A stretch of DNA of 64,000 nt from Flabesymbios commensalis (Eukaryota > Annelida > Polychaeta > Terebellida > Flabelligeridae): assembly GCA_964017125.1 (NCBI GenBank), contig OZ024914.1, forward strand, positions 31,183,149-31,247,148. Reading direction: 5' to 3'. Shown piece after piece: positions 25,401-33,300 of the stretch (position 1 is the first letter of the stretch; the number at the start of each line of letters is the position of its first letter). The notes under the pieces were generated by a model. That model was not told the origin of the DNA. It saw only the letters and a program-made list of their open reading frames with translations, and ran no database searches. Both the position numbers and the translations under genes were made by a program.

Positions 25401-26123
25401 TGTGTGAACGCGTCAACGATACACAACTAGATCGACTGGAAACTACAATATTCACAAACCATCAGACGATTGGACGTGTTTTAATCACATCTGGTTTTAT
25501 TTTTTTATTCAGAGTGCTATGTGGACGGCAGGAGGTAACGGTTTATCCCACATCACCATGAACTTGAAGCCGAACACCTTGTATAACCTGCGTACTGAGG
25601 ATTCAGGAGAGGTGTTTTCTGGATATGTCTACTCCTCTTCTCATAACATCAGGAGTACTAGACTCGTCTCCAAGGCGGCCAGTCTCGGATATGGAGGTGA
25701 GTTAGACTGATGGAGACCAAGGTAGTGAGGTGCTCAGCATCGATAAAAACAAAGACTAAATCAAATGTTTTTAACGAGTTTAATTACATGATGTCATTCA
25801 TTACCTTTATCCCATTCATTCATTTATTCATTCAAACATTCATTTTTTCATTCATTTCTATTTTTGTGTTATATTATATAGTCGGTCGGTCGGTCGGTCG
25901 GTCGGATTATGATGTGTATATTATTTGCACAGTATGTAAAGGACAATTCATAGTTTTGATGCATCTCACCTGTTGCACTTTTATCTAATACCGCAAATCT
26001 AGAACAAAGAGAAATTTCCAGATAATTAATAATTTAAAAAGAGTTGTTGCTGTAATGTCGTTGTTTTGTCTTTGTTTTACAGTGATCGAAGACATTGGAA
26101 ACCTAACAGTTAGCGCACAATAA
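4412..26123 (+). CDS. Secreted protein with two IgGFc-binding (FCGBP N-terminal) domains, complete gene
   Basis: Nine coding exons join in frame to 868 codons plus stop: 4421-4436, 4784-4816, 5358-6178, 6684-6920, 11994-12186, 23058-23905, 24327-24560, 25513-25696, 26083-26123. All introns are GT-AG. Residues 1-17 ([17 protein letters not shown]) form a signal peptide. Residues about 18-433 and 434-855 are two copies of the IgGFc-binding protein N-terminal domain. Each has a phase of LLRPI and ATEF/ATDF-type motifs, an NNQF/ENQY motif and a cysteine-bearing stretch (TCTEPC, VCSNNC) opening the second exon of the module. No transmembrane segment, von Willebrand D or TIL domain follows, so the protein should be secreted and much shorter than vertebrate FCGBP. 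In other deuterostomes such domains occur in mucus and body-fluid proteins; a mucosal or immune role here is inference. Confidence 0.9.
4421..4436 (+). CDS. Gene 1 coding exon 1
   Basis: Sixteen coding bases from the ATG, ending in phase 1 at a GTGAG donor. It codes MFKPI. The exon probably starts at 4412 after a TTGCAG acceptor. No in-frame start lies further 5' in the exon. Confidence 0.8.
4784..4816 (+). CDS. Gene 1 coding exon 2, signal peptide
   Basis: A 33-base exon between TTTTTCAG and GTAATT, phase 1 on both sides. It adds [11 protein letters not shown], the hydrophobic core of the signal peptide. Its small size makes it easy for gene finders to miss, but frame and splice sites agree on both sides. 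Confidence 0.85.
4962..5203 (-). mobile_element. TTAA MITE, family A, reverse copy in intron 2
   Basis: A 242-bp copy in the opposite orientation. The right end reads GGCGGTTAAAGGG followed by TTAA; the left end has CCCTTTGACCGCC after a mutated GTAA. The hairpin with CACTTGAAGTTGTG lies near 4994-5040. A decayed extra hairpin remnant sits just outside at 4930-4956. Confidence 0.8.
5358..6178 (+). CDS. Gene 1 exon 3, main part of domain 1
   Basis: An 821-base exon coding residues 17-290, entered in phase 1 after GTTGCAG and left in phase 0 at GAG|GTAACG. It holds most of the first IgGFc-binding domain, with the motifs [35 protein letters not shown] and ENQY. The open frame would run a few codons further into the intron, which is why the raw frame ends at 6208. 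Confidence 0.9.
6684..6920 (+). CDS. Gene 1 exon 4
   Basis: 237 bases (79 codons), phase 0 on both sides, between TTTCAG and GTAAGT. It opens with [11 protein letters not shown], the conserved two-cysteine segment of the family, and continues with [18 protein letters not shown]. The counterpart in domain 2 is 24327-24560. Confidence 0.9.
6940..7100 (+). repeat. Fragment of TTAA MITE family B
   Basis: The stretch carries the family B body landmarks (AAAGGGTTT, ATTTGAATACCTATGTTATGG, CTACGGCCATT) also seen at 53819 and 59291, but lacks the GACGTC hairpin end. It lies just after exon 4. Confidence 0.6.
7760..7980 (+). pseudogene. Tc1-type transposase fragment
   Basis: One frame reads [17 protein letters not shown], matching the W...FSDESRFN block around the second catalytic Asp of Tc1 transposases. 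The neighbouring frame then continues [20 protein letters not shown] and THSVVG, matching the RVKVWR...GERF.P.CL...SVMVWG block. The change of frame between the two blocks and a stop after VVG show that it is dead. No N-terminal helix-turn-helix part is recognisable. Confidence 0.8.
8101..8213. repeat. Near-perfect 113-bp palindrome (foldback element)
   Basis: Two arms of about 56 bases meet at AGATGGCCATCT (8151-8162). The arms carry TCTGATTGGTCGAGATGG and CGATATATCGTA and end in GGCC...GGGCC. Only a few bases differ between the arms. A related centre (GATTGGTCGAGGTGGCC) occurs at 59663-59712, so this is a dispersed family. Confidence 0.8.
9625..9705. repeat. Decayed short foldback element
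   Basis: An imperfect palindrome with the centre ATCTGCCACATTGTAGAGCG and the end ATATCCAAGAG. It shares its core with the 80-bp foldbacks at 43972 and 46851. Confidence 0.5.
9760..11010 (-). mobile_element. 5'-truncated LINE, reverse transcriptase and C-terminus
   Basis: Read on the minus strand from 11010: [33 protein letters not shown] (with a break), a frame with [36 protein letters not shown] and LIYADDT (10630-10640), then [17 protein letters not shown] and the C-terminal [11 protein letters not shown] near 9980. These are the successive blocks of a CR1/L2/Jockey-type reverse transcriptase. The endonuclease part is missing. It lies inside the Tc1 element and so is the younger of the two. 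It is a different family from the LINE at 1340. Confidence 0.85.
11994..12186 (+). CDS. Gene 1 exon 5, end of domain 1
   Basis: 193 bases, entered in phase 0 after GTTTCAG and left in phase 1 at GAAG|GTTAGA. It codes [20 protein letters not shown] and the end of domain 1 up to SSIGQEG. It corresponds to exon 8 of the second domain. Confidence 0.85.
12235..12470 (+). mobile_element. Degraded tRNA-derived SINE
   Basis: GGTAGCGTGCTCGGCCTCAG resembles a tRNA A box with the D arm, followed by a GCC/GGC arm and TGTCGAATTC in the place of the B box (GGTTCGAATCC). The downstream body has no coding sense. The B box is damaged, so the copy is old. The same strand as gene 1. Confidence 0.5.
12540..14000 (+). 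repeat. Spaced direct repeats with GTCGGCCATTTTG units
   Basis: A block at about 12549-12720 (TAGATTGCCTGTTGCTGAAG ... TTGTCGGCCATTTTGAATTT) recurs at about 13744-13940. A second shared piece with TTTGGACGAAGTCATTCGTC occurs at 13193-13246 and 13932-13984. GTCGGCC followed by a T-rich stretch is repeated three times in a row in the first block. This looks like a multi-part, non-coding repeat; its class is unknown. Confidence 0.65.
14520..14640 (+). repeat. Dispersed repeat family, copy 1
   Basis: The run from TTTTAGACTTCAGCCCAGGC to AATACCACACAGG is also present at 17800-17920 and 35560-35700 with moderate divergence. The shared core has CAGNCCAGGCTAAAT, then TTTTCATAAAAGG and a TGACATTT stretch. 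The rest of 14000-15470 shows no gene. Confidence 0.6.
15480..16640 (-). mobile_element. LINE reverse transcriptase fragment
   Basis: On the minus strand from 16640: [13 protein letters not shown] (near 16490), a NYRPLSL block, then, after a break, [17 protein letters not shown] (near 15930), VRFFADDCL (15848-15868) and, in shifted frames, YLGV-like and [19 protein letters not shown] blocks down to about 15520. The set is that of an APE-type LINE, of another family than the two above. Both ends are cut, and there are several frame breaks. Confidence 0.85.
16660..18640. other. Intron 5 spacer, no gene seen
   Basis: A short inverted repeat with GCGCGCGCAAG and CTTTTGCGCGCGCGAG lies at 16715-16775. 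A second copy of the dispersed family described at 14520 lies at 17800-17920. A CCAAAATGGCCGC motif (reverse) is at 17535. Otherwise AT-rich sequence without recognisable content. Confidence 0.5.
18761..19272 (+). repeat. 256-bp tandem duplication, one mismatch
   Basis: 18761-19016 and 19017-19272 are the same 256 bases apart from one base (GAGCTCGACC against GAGCACGACC). The sequence is GC-richer than its surroundings and may be part of a decayed LINE, since 18640-18760 has an open Arg-rich frame and 19275 onward is LINE on the other strand. I do not recognise a product. Confidence 0.9.
19275..19960 (-). mobile_element. LINE fragment, C-terminal part
   Basis: An open minus-strand frame reads [20 protein letters not shown] and [20 protein letters not shown], the post-catalytic thumb region of a LINE reverse transcriptase. 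In other frames lower down, pieces such as [20 protein letters not shown] continue the C-terminus. No catalytic YADD block remains. Family uncertain. Confidence 0.6.
20041..20835 (+). mobile_element. Unclassified element with TACTACTACTTCTTC tail
   Basis: A GC-richer stretch with open frames of no recognised family, ending in an AT-rich part and a trinucleotide tail (TTTACTACTACTACTTCTTC) at about 20824-20848. Such tails mark 3' ends of many LINEs, so this may be a LINE 3' region on the plus strand. This is inference. Confidence 0.4.
20849..22730. other. Intron 5 spacer with unrecognised open frames
   Basis: Open frames at 20847-21080 (minus) and 20959-21159, 21178-21423 (plus) match nothing I recognise and lack splice context. 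A G run of 15 or more lies near 22597. AT-rich otherwise. I assign no function. Confidence 0.4.
22736..22975 (-). mobile_element. TTAA MITE, family F, intact
   Basis: A 240-bp element between TTAA copies at 22732-22735 and 22976-22979. Ends CGCTTGTCCTGCTG and CAGCAGCACAACGG match in 11 of 14 inverted positions. The hairpin near 22780-22818 has the arms TCATTTGAAGCTGGAAATTGC-like with a TAAC loop, a relative of the family A hairpin with other arms. It lies about 80 bp before exon 6. Fragments of this family occur near 24810-24930 and 62340-62470. Confidence 0.75.
23058..23905 (+). CDS. Gene 1 exon 6, main part of domain 2
   Basis: 848 bases coding residues 434-716, entered in phase 1 after TTTCAG and left in phase 0 at TTCAAG|GTATGG. 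It repeats the domain 1 motifs: [36 protein letters not shown] and DNNQFGA. The length is close to exon 3 (821). Divergence between the two domains is large, so the duplication is old. Confidence 0.9.
24327..24560 (+). CDS. Gene 1 exon 7
   Basis: 234 bases, 78 codons, phase 0 on both sides, between TCCATCAG and GTCAGT. It opens with [12 protein letters not shown], the counterpart of [11 protein letters not shown] in exon 4, and continues with [20 protein letters not shown]. Confidence 0.9.
24590..24797 (+). mobile_element. TTAA MITE, family B, decayed
   Basis: The right end has GATCGACATTAGACGTCAG, TTCTGACG, GTCGATCC and GCGCTGCAAGGG before TTAA (24798-24801). The body has the AAAGGTTTTTTCAATT and CCTATGTTATGGG landmarks. 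The left end is unclear. It starts about 30 bp after exon 7. Confidence 0.65.
25513..25696 (+). CDS. Gene 1 exon 8, end of domain 2
   Basis: 184 bases, entered in phase 0 after TATTCAG and left in phase 1 at GGAG|GTGAGT. It codes [19 protein letters not shown] through [10 protein letters not shown]. It matches exon 5 in position, phase and approximate length. Confidence 0.9.
25800..25905. repeat. TTCA-rich and GGTC microsatellites in intron 8
   Basis: Degenerate ATTC/TTCA repeats at about 25804-25858 and about five perfect GGTC units at 25883-25905. Confidence 0.8.
26083..26123 (+). CDS. Gene 1 exon 9, last codons and stop
   Basis: After TTTTACAG, the phase-1 junction gives V then [12 protein letters not shown] and TAA at 26121-26123. 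There is no hydrophobic tail, so the product is soluble. Confidence 0.8.
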
Positions 26124-26124
26124 A
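26119..26124 (+). terminator. Possible poly(A) signal overlapping the stop codon
   Basis: AATAAA at 26119-26124 includes the TAA stop. No other canonical signal is seen in the next 150 bases. If used, the 3' UTR would be only some 15-30 bases. Confidence 0.35.
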
Positions 26125-26864
26125 CTAATTACAATGAGATAATACGAGTTATGTTATGTATGCCTATCATCAAGGAATATAGAAGAACAGGAATGACAAC
26201 TGGGCCCTCCGACTGGGATCAAAAGATTGTGGTTGGACGCATGAATAGAGCCATTGATGATGTACAGTAGAGGCCCTTTGTTTCAGGCGGCGTATATGAG
26301 CGTGTCCAATTGGGGTCAGTTCGTTATTCCGACAGGTCTATATTCCGACAGGTCGATATTCCGACAGGTCTATATTCCGACAGGTCTATTTTCCGACAGG
26401 TCGATATTCCGACAGGTCGTTATTCCGACAGGTCGTTATTCCGACAGGTCTATATTCCGACAGGTCGATATTCCGACAGGTCGATATTCCGACAGGTCGT
26501 TATTCTGACAGATCTATATTCCGACATGTAGATATTCCAACAGGTCGTTATTCCGACAGTTCCTTGATGTAAATTATAATGTGAATTAGTCTGTGAGATG
26601 AACCACTTTTAATTACTTGTCTGGGCCCAGAAGGTTTAAAGAGTGTTTCTAACTCAGAATTTAATGTTGATTCTGAAACTCCATTTCCAAAATGCCTCAG
26701 ACGCTGCATTTTCTCAGAATAGAGCATTTTGCGTGTTTTTCATACAAAAATGGTAAAATCACTATTTTAACCAGTGACACTGTGTAAATGTATCTGCATA
26801 AGAACATGTGATGCCAAATTAAACTGTCTGATACATTTCATCCAATAATAAGACAACAAATTCA

Positions 26865-27015
26865 GCGCTGAGACCGACTTTATACGTCAGAATTTGACGT
26901 CTAAAGTCAGTCTCAGCACTGAAAAAATTAAAATATTATAAAATATAAAATATTTATAATGGCGTTAGACCCATAGCATAAGTATTCAAATTAGTCAGGG
27001 GGCTTAACTCATATT
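26865..27015 (-). repeat. TTAA MITE family B, reverse fragment
   Basis: GACCGACTTTATACGTCAG, TTTGACGTC and AAGTCAGTCTCAGCAC form the hairpin end, followed by the body landmark TTAGACCCATAGCATAAG. Lies within the foldback element. Confidence 0.65.
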
Positions 27016-27659
27016 TACCCCCGAATTGTTAAAATCGTCCCAAAAGCACCAAATTTGGACCACGTATGGCAAAGGGCATAATACTTTTGATTTATCGCGG
27101 GAGCCAGGCTGAACTCTCGCCGTGGGCGCTTCATTTGACAAATCCAAGATGGCCGCCATTCAAATTAGGGTCATTTCATAACTTGTAAACTAATAGACGT
27201 AGAGACGCATGTGATACCACTTTTCTATGGTTTTCGAATATTTAGAATTGATTTATGATGTTTTAAAATTGATTTGAAAATTATTTATAACACAAAAATA
27301 TATCTAAAAGTTATTTCGTCAATAAATATACGACGTGATACCGGTTTAAACGACGCAGATCAGCAACACAATCGTCTGTATCAGGCATTGATAACGACCT
27401 ATCCATAAGATTTGCTACCAGAGCCAGTCTTTGGAGTTCCTGTGTATCAGCCATATTAGATAAATCAAAATGGCCGCTGTTCATAACAAGCCCACGTCAT
27501 AACTTGCCAACTCATAACACTTAGTAGCATTTTCCTACGGTTTTCATAAACGATTTTAAAATATATATTAGTTGCTTAAGGGCAGTGAATATTCGAAAAA
27601 TTGTACTATCTAAGCAAAAGAGTTGAGTCAGACGTCGAAATTAAGAGCTTATAATTTCA

Positions 27660-27957
27660 TTTGTTTGTAAGAGCCGGTTTCCAGCCAAGACGAAAGTTTT
27701 TTTTGAAAGGTTTTATTGACCGTTCACATGTCAACTTTGACATTTTTATTTCTTTTTTTTTGTGTGTGTACGTTTTTTTAGGCAGCGCAAATCGGTTATA
27801 TGTTCGGTTGCTATTATTATACCACGAATTTGAACAGTTTGGGTAACTGCATATGTGTACACCAAGGAAAGATTTCGGCCGCAGCGGGACTCGAACCAGG
27901 TACCCCCGGACTCTCGAGTCCACCACGCGACCAATGAGCTATCCTGGCGCCACGAAC
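27660..27957 (-). mobile_element. tRNA-derived SINE-like element
   Basis: On the minus strand from 27957: GGCGCCAGGATAGCTCATTG with an A-box-like TAGCTCATTGGTCGCGTGG, an anticodon-like stem GGACT...AGTCC, and a perfect B box GGTTCGAGTCC. The tRNA-like head is about 75 bases and is followed by an unrelated tail of about 220 bases. This is the layout of a tRNA SINE; a solitary tRNA pseudogene with chance flank is the alternative. Confidence 0.65.
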
Positions 27958-28789
27958 ATGAGCAAGATAATAAGTAATAGTATTTATAATAAAAATATTA
28001 TAGTATTTGTTGTTCGATATCATGTTTTATCAAACATGTTGAAGTTGGTTGCGCGTATATTGGACCTAGAGATGTGTTTTTATTTATATATAATAATATA
28101 ATTGTGACTCAAGACACAACAACATGATTAGATTTTCATATTACTGTCTTAGATTTTACGCAGCACAGCTATAAAACTTCAATTGTTCCATCACTGCTAA
28201 TACATCCATCCTCATAAAGAGGGCAAAGTTAGGAAATTTTAGGATGATCAATATTAGTTCTGAAGGATATTCATTCTGACTGTATACTTCCACCTCGATT
28301 ATTATTATAAGTAATGATAAGTATTATTTATTATAAGTATTATTAGTTTCAGTACTGATGTTGATGAGATAGCTAATTTGTACCAGCATTTTGGACGGCG
28401 TTAGAACACTATGGAGGTCGCTCAATAATATTTTGCTCAATTTAATAGTTGGTGATGTATTTTCAGAGCAGTCAGGGAAAAATCAGGGGAATGTGTGGGA
28501 ACAATAATTAAGTGTATTCAATTGTTATATATTGGAATATACATAATTTGGAAAATACATAAATATATACAATAATTGTATACATCTGCAATTGTAAAAA
28601 AAACATTTTTGATATCAAATACGTTGACATAAATTTAGTTATGCCATTGGTTGGCACATTAAGCTTAACGATGGATCTGAACGCATCTATATATCACAGC
28701 TGTACAAAGAAGTGTGGGCCTATAATATACACTACGCTCAAAAACACCCCCCAAATAGCTCCCAGAAACTCAAGAGTAGAGTAGGTTAA

Positions 28790-28958
28790 GCCTTTCAGTG
28801 TGGGGCAAATGCGTTCATATCTCAAATAAAGCACCGACTGTAAATTATTAGTCCTAACTGGTTCACTTTTAAACGCCTATTTGATGTTGACATTTGCATC
28901 ACAAATGCAAGCTTCAAATGAATAATACATGTCAAAAAATGATGCAGCACGAAAAGAG
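28790..28958 (+). mobile_element. TTAA MITE, family E
   Basis: 169 bp between TTAA at 28786-28789 and 28959-28962. Ends are GCCTTTCAGTGTGGG and CAGCACGAAAAGAG. Near the right end is an imperfect hairpin with GACATTTGCATCACAAATGC. Nested in the foldback element. Confidence 0.55.
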
Positions 28959-29333
28959 TTAACAAGTAACAACTTTAGTATTTTAGATATAGGTCTTCAT
29001 CGCTACTCATCACCACAGTAGCTGTTAATATGGGTTAATCCTCTCATCACTATTATTTTTTTGTCGGAATAACGACCTGTCGGAATATAGACCTTTCGGA
29101 ATATCGACCCTGTTTGTCGGACTATCGACCTGTCGGAATAGCGACCTGTTTGCCGGACTATCGACCTGTCGGAATAACGACCTGTTTGTCGGAATATCGA
29201 CCTGTCGGAATAACGACCTGTCGGAATAACGACCTGTTTGTCGGAATATCGACCTATCGGAACAACGACCTGTCGGAAAATCGAGCTGTCGGAATAACGA
29301 CCTGTCGGAATAACGACCCGGACCCGTCCAATT

Positions 29334-30325
29334 AGCTCCAATTGCGTGTGACCATGTTCTTTGCGCCATCCCGATATCAGGATTGCATCTGCCCGGTTAC
29401 TAGGGGAAAAGGGGAATCCGGTCAAATATACGCAAACGTCACGATGTCGTCATCACGAGGGAATTCCCTGCGCAATCATTACAGTGAGAGACCACGTGGT
29501 ATGACGGACATTTTGATGCCAATATCATTTTCCTACGATATATGACGGTGAAATTACGGCTAATACTTCTAAATGACTTCGAGTATGATTCTGTAACTAA
29601 GGAATTATATCCGTAAATAAAATAACTTTCCGCAGGCCAAAGTAAAACTAAAATTTAACAAGAGAAAGATACATGTATTAGTATGATTATGTGAAATTCT
29701 TATGATACTTTGGATTGAGGAAAATACCCCCAGGTGCTTAATTTGACTGTAGCCGCCCCCTCCCCCCCCCCGTCATGTCTCACTATACGTTTTCTGGGGG
29801 GTATTCCTATTATCGCCGCACTTATCATGCTATGCTCCATTTTTCATATTTTTTTTTCAATTCCAGAGAATTGTCCGACTGTTAATAAACTAGTTTACAT
29901 CCCAGCCCAAGACCTCTAGGCTAATATTTTAAAAACAAACAGGAGAAAATTATTGCCATAATTTGAAAATAGGGCCTCGTATAGGCCTAAAATGTTTTTT
30001 TTTATTATTTATTCCAAACATTCGGATAGACCCAACACCAAAAAATCTTCCATCCCAAATTTAAAACAGCTGGAGTAATTTAATATAAAAGTTACCCCTA
30101 TCACCTCCAAAATGCCAAAAACAAACCACTTTAAAATAAAAGTTCAAATTATTGTTTTAATTACACCCCCTTCCCTGGAAAATAACCCTATTCCAAACGA
30201 ATTACGCCAAAATTGAAAAACAAATAATGACTTAAAAATATTACCGCACAGATTAAAGATAAGCTGGTAAGGCTATACTACTGCATTTTTTTCCGAAGCG
30301 AAATTCGTTTTAAAATAAGCACGCC
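29334..30325. other. Intergenic spacer, no gene seen
   Basis: AT-rich, with a C run of about ten near 29756. Short frames do not resemble known proteins. Confidence 0.5.
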
Positions 30326-33300
30326 TAGTGGGGGCTCTTAGGTGATAGGGTGTGCACTTCTGGATAAAATTGTGAATTTTGGCACACAAATAGTTAAGAT
30401 ATCGCTCTACAGGAATTTTGATGGAAGCAAGTTGGTACGTCCACATTTTGGCCGCCATCTTGGTTTTTAAAATGGCTGCCACTTGGGACCTATATTCAGC
30501 AATATTTCACAAAGGAAGACAATTAGAGAGCTCGTAACAAGCTGATTTTTTCATGAAAGAACCCTAAAGGTATCTAGATTAACACAGTAAACGTTCTAGA
30601 AAATCCTTCTCAAGCACTCTGACATATTCAAGATGGCGTCCAAGATGGCCGCCAGCGTATAGTCATATTTGATAAATAGCGTAAAATGATCGATTTTAGC
30701 TCGATTTTCTTTTGTAATACACCATTTCAAATAATTTTGTGGCCAGTAAAGCTATATAGACCACCCCCAGCAATTTTGAAACATATTTAACCCTTTTATC
30801 CCAAGAGGCTTTTTAGCGAACGCCCCTGTTATCTTGATTGGGACAACATTATTATTTATAATCAATTAATTAAGTATTAATTGTGATGTATATTGGTTTC
30901 AGTAATATACCTATATTAAAAGCACGCTTATTGGTCAATTGATTTGTATTTTTGGTTATTCAAGATGGCGTCCAATATGGCTGCCAGTGTATGGGCAAAT
31001 TTAAGAAATTGTGTAAATTCTTCAATTTTTTATCAAATTTATCTTGTAGTACATCATTTCAACTAGTTTTATGGTCTGTGAGTCCATCTAAACTCCTCCC
31101 AGACAAAGTTAAGCAATATTTAGCACCTTAACATGAGGATTTTCAATTAGCGACATAAAACATCCAAAATGTAGTTGGTGAACCACTTAGCCCATAAACC
31201 TTTCGAACTGTTTTTCGGGTGTGAAACTGATTCATGTTTTCATAAAAATACTTGATAAATTAATACCCAATTTAGTGCAATAATCCTCAGGAGCTCTTAG
31301 ATGTACCTTTACGGGCTACTGTACTTAAATGTGGCTACTTTCACTATCATACTTACTTTATGAACATTTAGGATGATATAGAGGCTGAAAATAAACCATA
31401 GAGGATATTTCTGATCAAACAACAAAAGCTCACGGTCTTCCGGTGAACACAACAGCATGGGCAGTAATGCATCTTTTGTGGATGAGTGAGCGGGAAGGTC
31501 AATCAAGTGTCTTAGATAGGAAAACAGGGAGCTGACATGGAAAGCAAGTAGTTATTTGCGGTTGAATGCCAGTGGTGTTCCCAAATGCTTCTATTCCAAA
31601 ACTGCGTAGATTAGTCAGAGCATAGAGTTAACTCTATGGTCAGAGCCAAGAAGCAGTACCAGGATACAGAACAAACCCACAGGAATGATCATCAGCGGTA
31701 TGATCACCAGCTAAATATTCGATATTTGCAAAAAAATGTTTTTTTTACTGCTGAGAAGCAGGACACTTATATTAGTTCCAATAAAAATGTCTGATTAGTT
31801 ATAATGAGCATTTATAATATGCTGAAGAACTATCTGATAGCATTTTGTTTTGGCTGGTCAAAGGGGCCGTTTATTTATTCGCCCAAATACCCTTGTCCTA
31901 TGCAAACTCATTACATGGTCACACAAGGCTGCAACTCTCCTATTCTGGCCACCATCAGTAGTATGGCTAGTTTTATGGCAATCTTTATTTCATATGGTAC
32001 TGCTTCAATGGCGCACATAATTCCTATGGAATTGTGATTGCACTGTATACGTACACCACGATAACAAACCATCTTGTCACGTATAGATACAAACATCATA
32101 TGCCTACCTCCAGTCTACGAATACATAGCCGATCTAAATGAATCATTGCTGCCATCCAATTTTCACTGATGGAGTATGAAAGTTGCTAATTGTCACTTGC
32201 ACCACAACACGCCGTTTCCGATAATTCTGCAACGTTTTTGAGGCTGGAGAAAGTTATGATGAAGAACATCGATGTGATATCAACAATTCCAACTCCTCTA
32301 ACATTACAGGAGAAAAAAATAGTGGCGGTAGCATCATGCCATACGAGTCTTTAGACACCAGTCCGGATATACAGCACAGTCAGTTCTATGCCTGATAAGC
32401 AGAAGCAGCTGATTTTTTTGGTAGATTTGAAAAAAAATATCATGCAGCCCTGTATCATTTAAGACTCCTCTCTAAAATAGTTTTCACACAAGAGCCCTAT
32501 ATGCACTGTCATTATAAATACACTACCTTTCCAGCGCAATTGATTGACGTCCACATACCAGTGCATTCATTAAAGCACCTGTATATTCGTTTAAGTTACA
32601 TGTATCACTGATAATTTTTGTGATCCAATATGTGTATGGTGACATTATTAACAGGCGGATACACTGACAATAAGTGGTTCACTCAAAAAACATCACATTT
32701 ACATGCAATATATCATCAAATGATCTGTCCAACACAAATCAGTTTCACACCTAGAAAACAGCTGTAAAAGTGTATGAGCCATCTGGTTCACCAATTACAT
32801 TTTTGGGTGTTTTTTGTCGCCAAAATTAAAACTCTCATGTCAATGTGTTAAATATAGCTCAACATTGTCTGGGAGTAGTTTAGATGAGCTTACATACCAT
32901 AAAACTAGTTAAAATGATGTATTACCAAAAAAAGAAGAAAATTGAGCTGAAATTAATGAATTTGCACAAATTCTGAAATCTGCCCATACACTGGCAGCCA
33001 TCTTGGACCACATTTTGAATAACTAAAAATACAAATTAATTGACCAGTGTGAAATCAGTGTGACTTCACTATAACTATATTACTGACACCGATACATCAT
33101 TAATACTGAATTAATTGATTATAAATAATAAAGTTGTCCCAATAGAGATTACAAAAGCGTTAGCTGAAAAGCTTCTCGGGATAAAAGGGCTAAATATATT
33201 TTCAAAATAGATGGGGGTAGTCCATATAGATTTACTGATCACGAAACTATTTGAAATGGTCCATTACAAATGAAAATTGAGCTAAAATCTATCAATTTAC

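Larger units (their letters stand above)
26312..29325. mobile_element. TU-like foldback element with 16-bp tandem-repeat arms
   Basis: A 3,014-bp element between two copies of GTCCAATT (26304-26311 and 29326-29333), an 8-bp target duplication. The outermost 19 bases of the two ends match in 15 inverted positions. Inside each end is an array of 15 units of about 16 bp, CCGACAGGTC plus GATATT, TATATT or GTTATT: left about 26331-26562, right about 29063-29319 in inverted orientation. Four or five right-hand units are extended by GTTT. This is the plan of the sea urchin TU and other foldback elements, which have tandem-repeat outer arms and 8-bp duplications. The middle holds no transposase I can recognise, but carries a SINE and two MITEs. 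Confidence 0.8.

Noticed and set aside
26254-26531. Repetitive open frames with IPTGRYSDRS-like units, possible repeat protein
   Set aside because: They are translations of the 16-bp foldback array; several frames are open because the unit has no stop. There is no splice or start context.
27875-27957. A functional tRNA gene
   Set aside because: The anticodon arm and acceptor stem do not pair as in a canonical tRNA and a SINE-like tail follows, so a tRNA-derived element is more likely.
26331-29319. Regular short repeats that might suggest a CRISPR array
   Set aside because: Units are directly adjacent without unique spacers, and the context is an animal genome.
29003-29425. Longest minus-strand frame over the right foldback array
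   Set aside because: Same reason as the left array; the frame runs out of the element through its target duplication.
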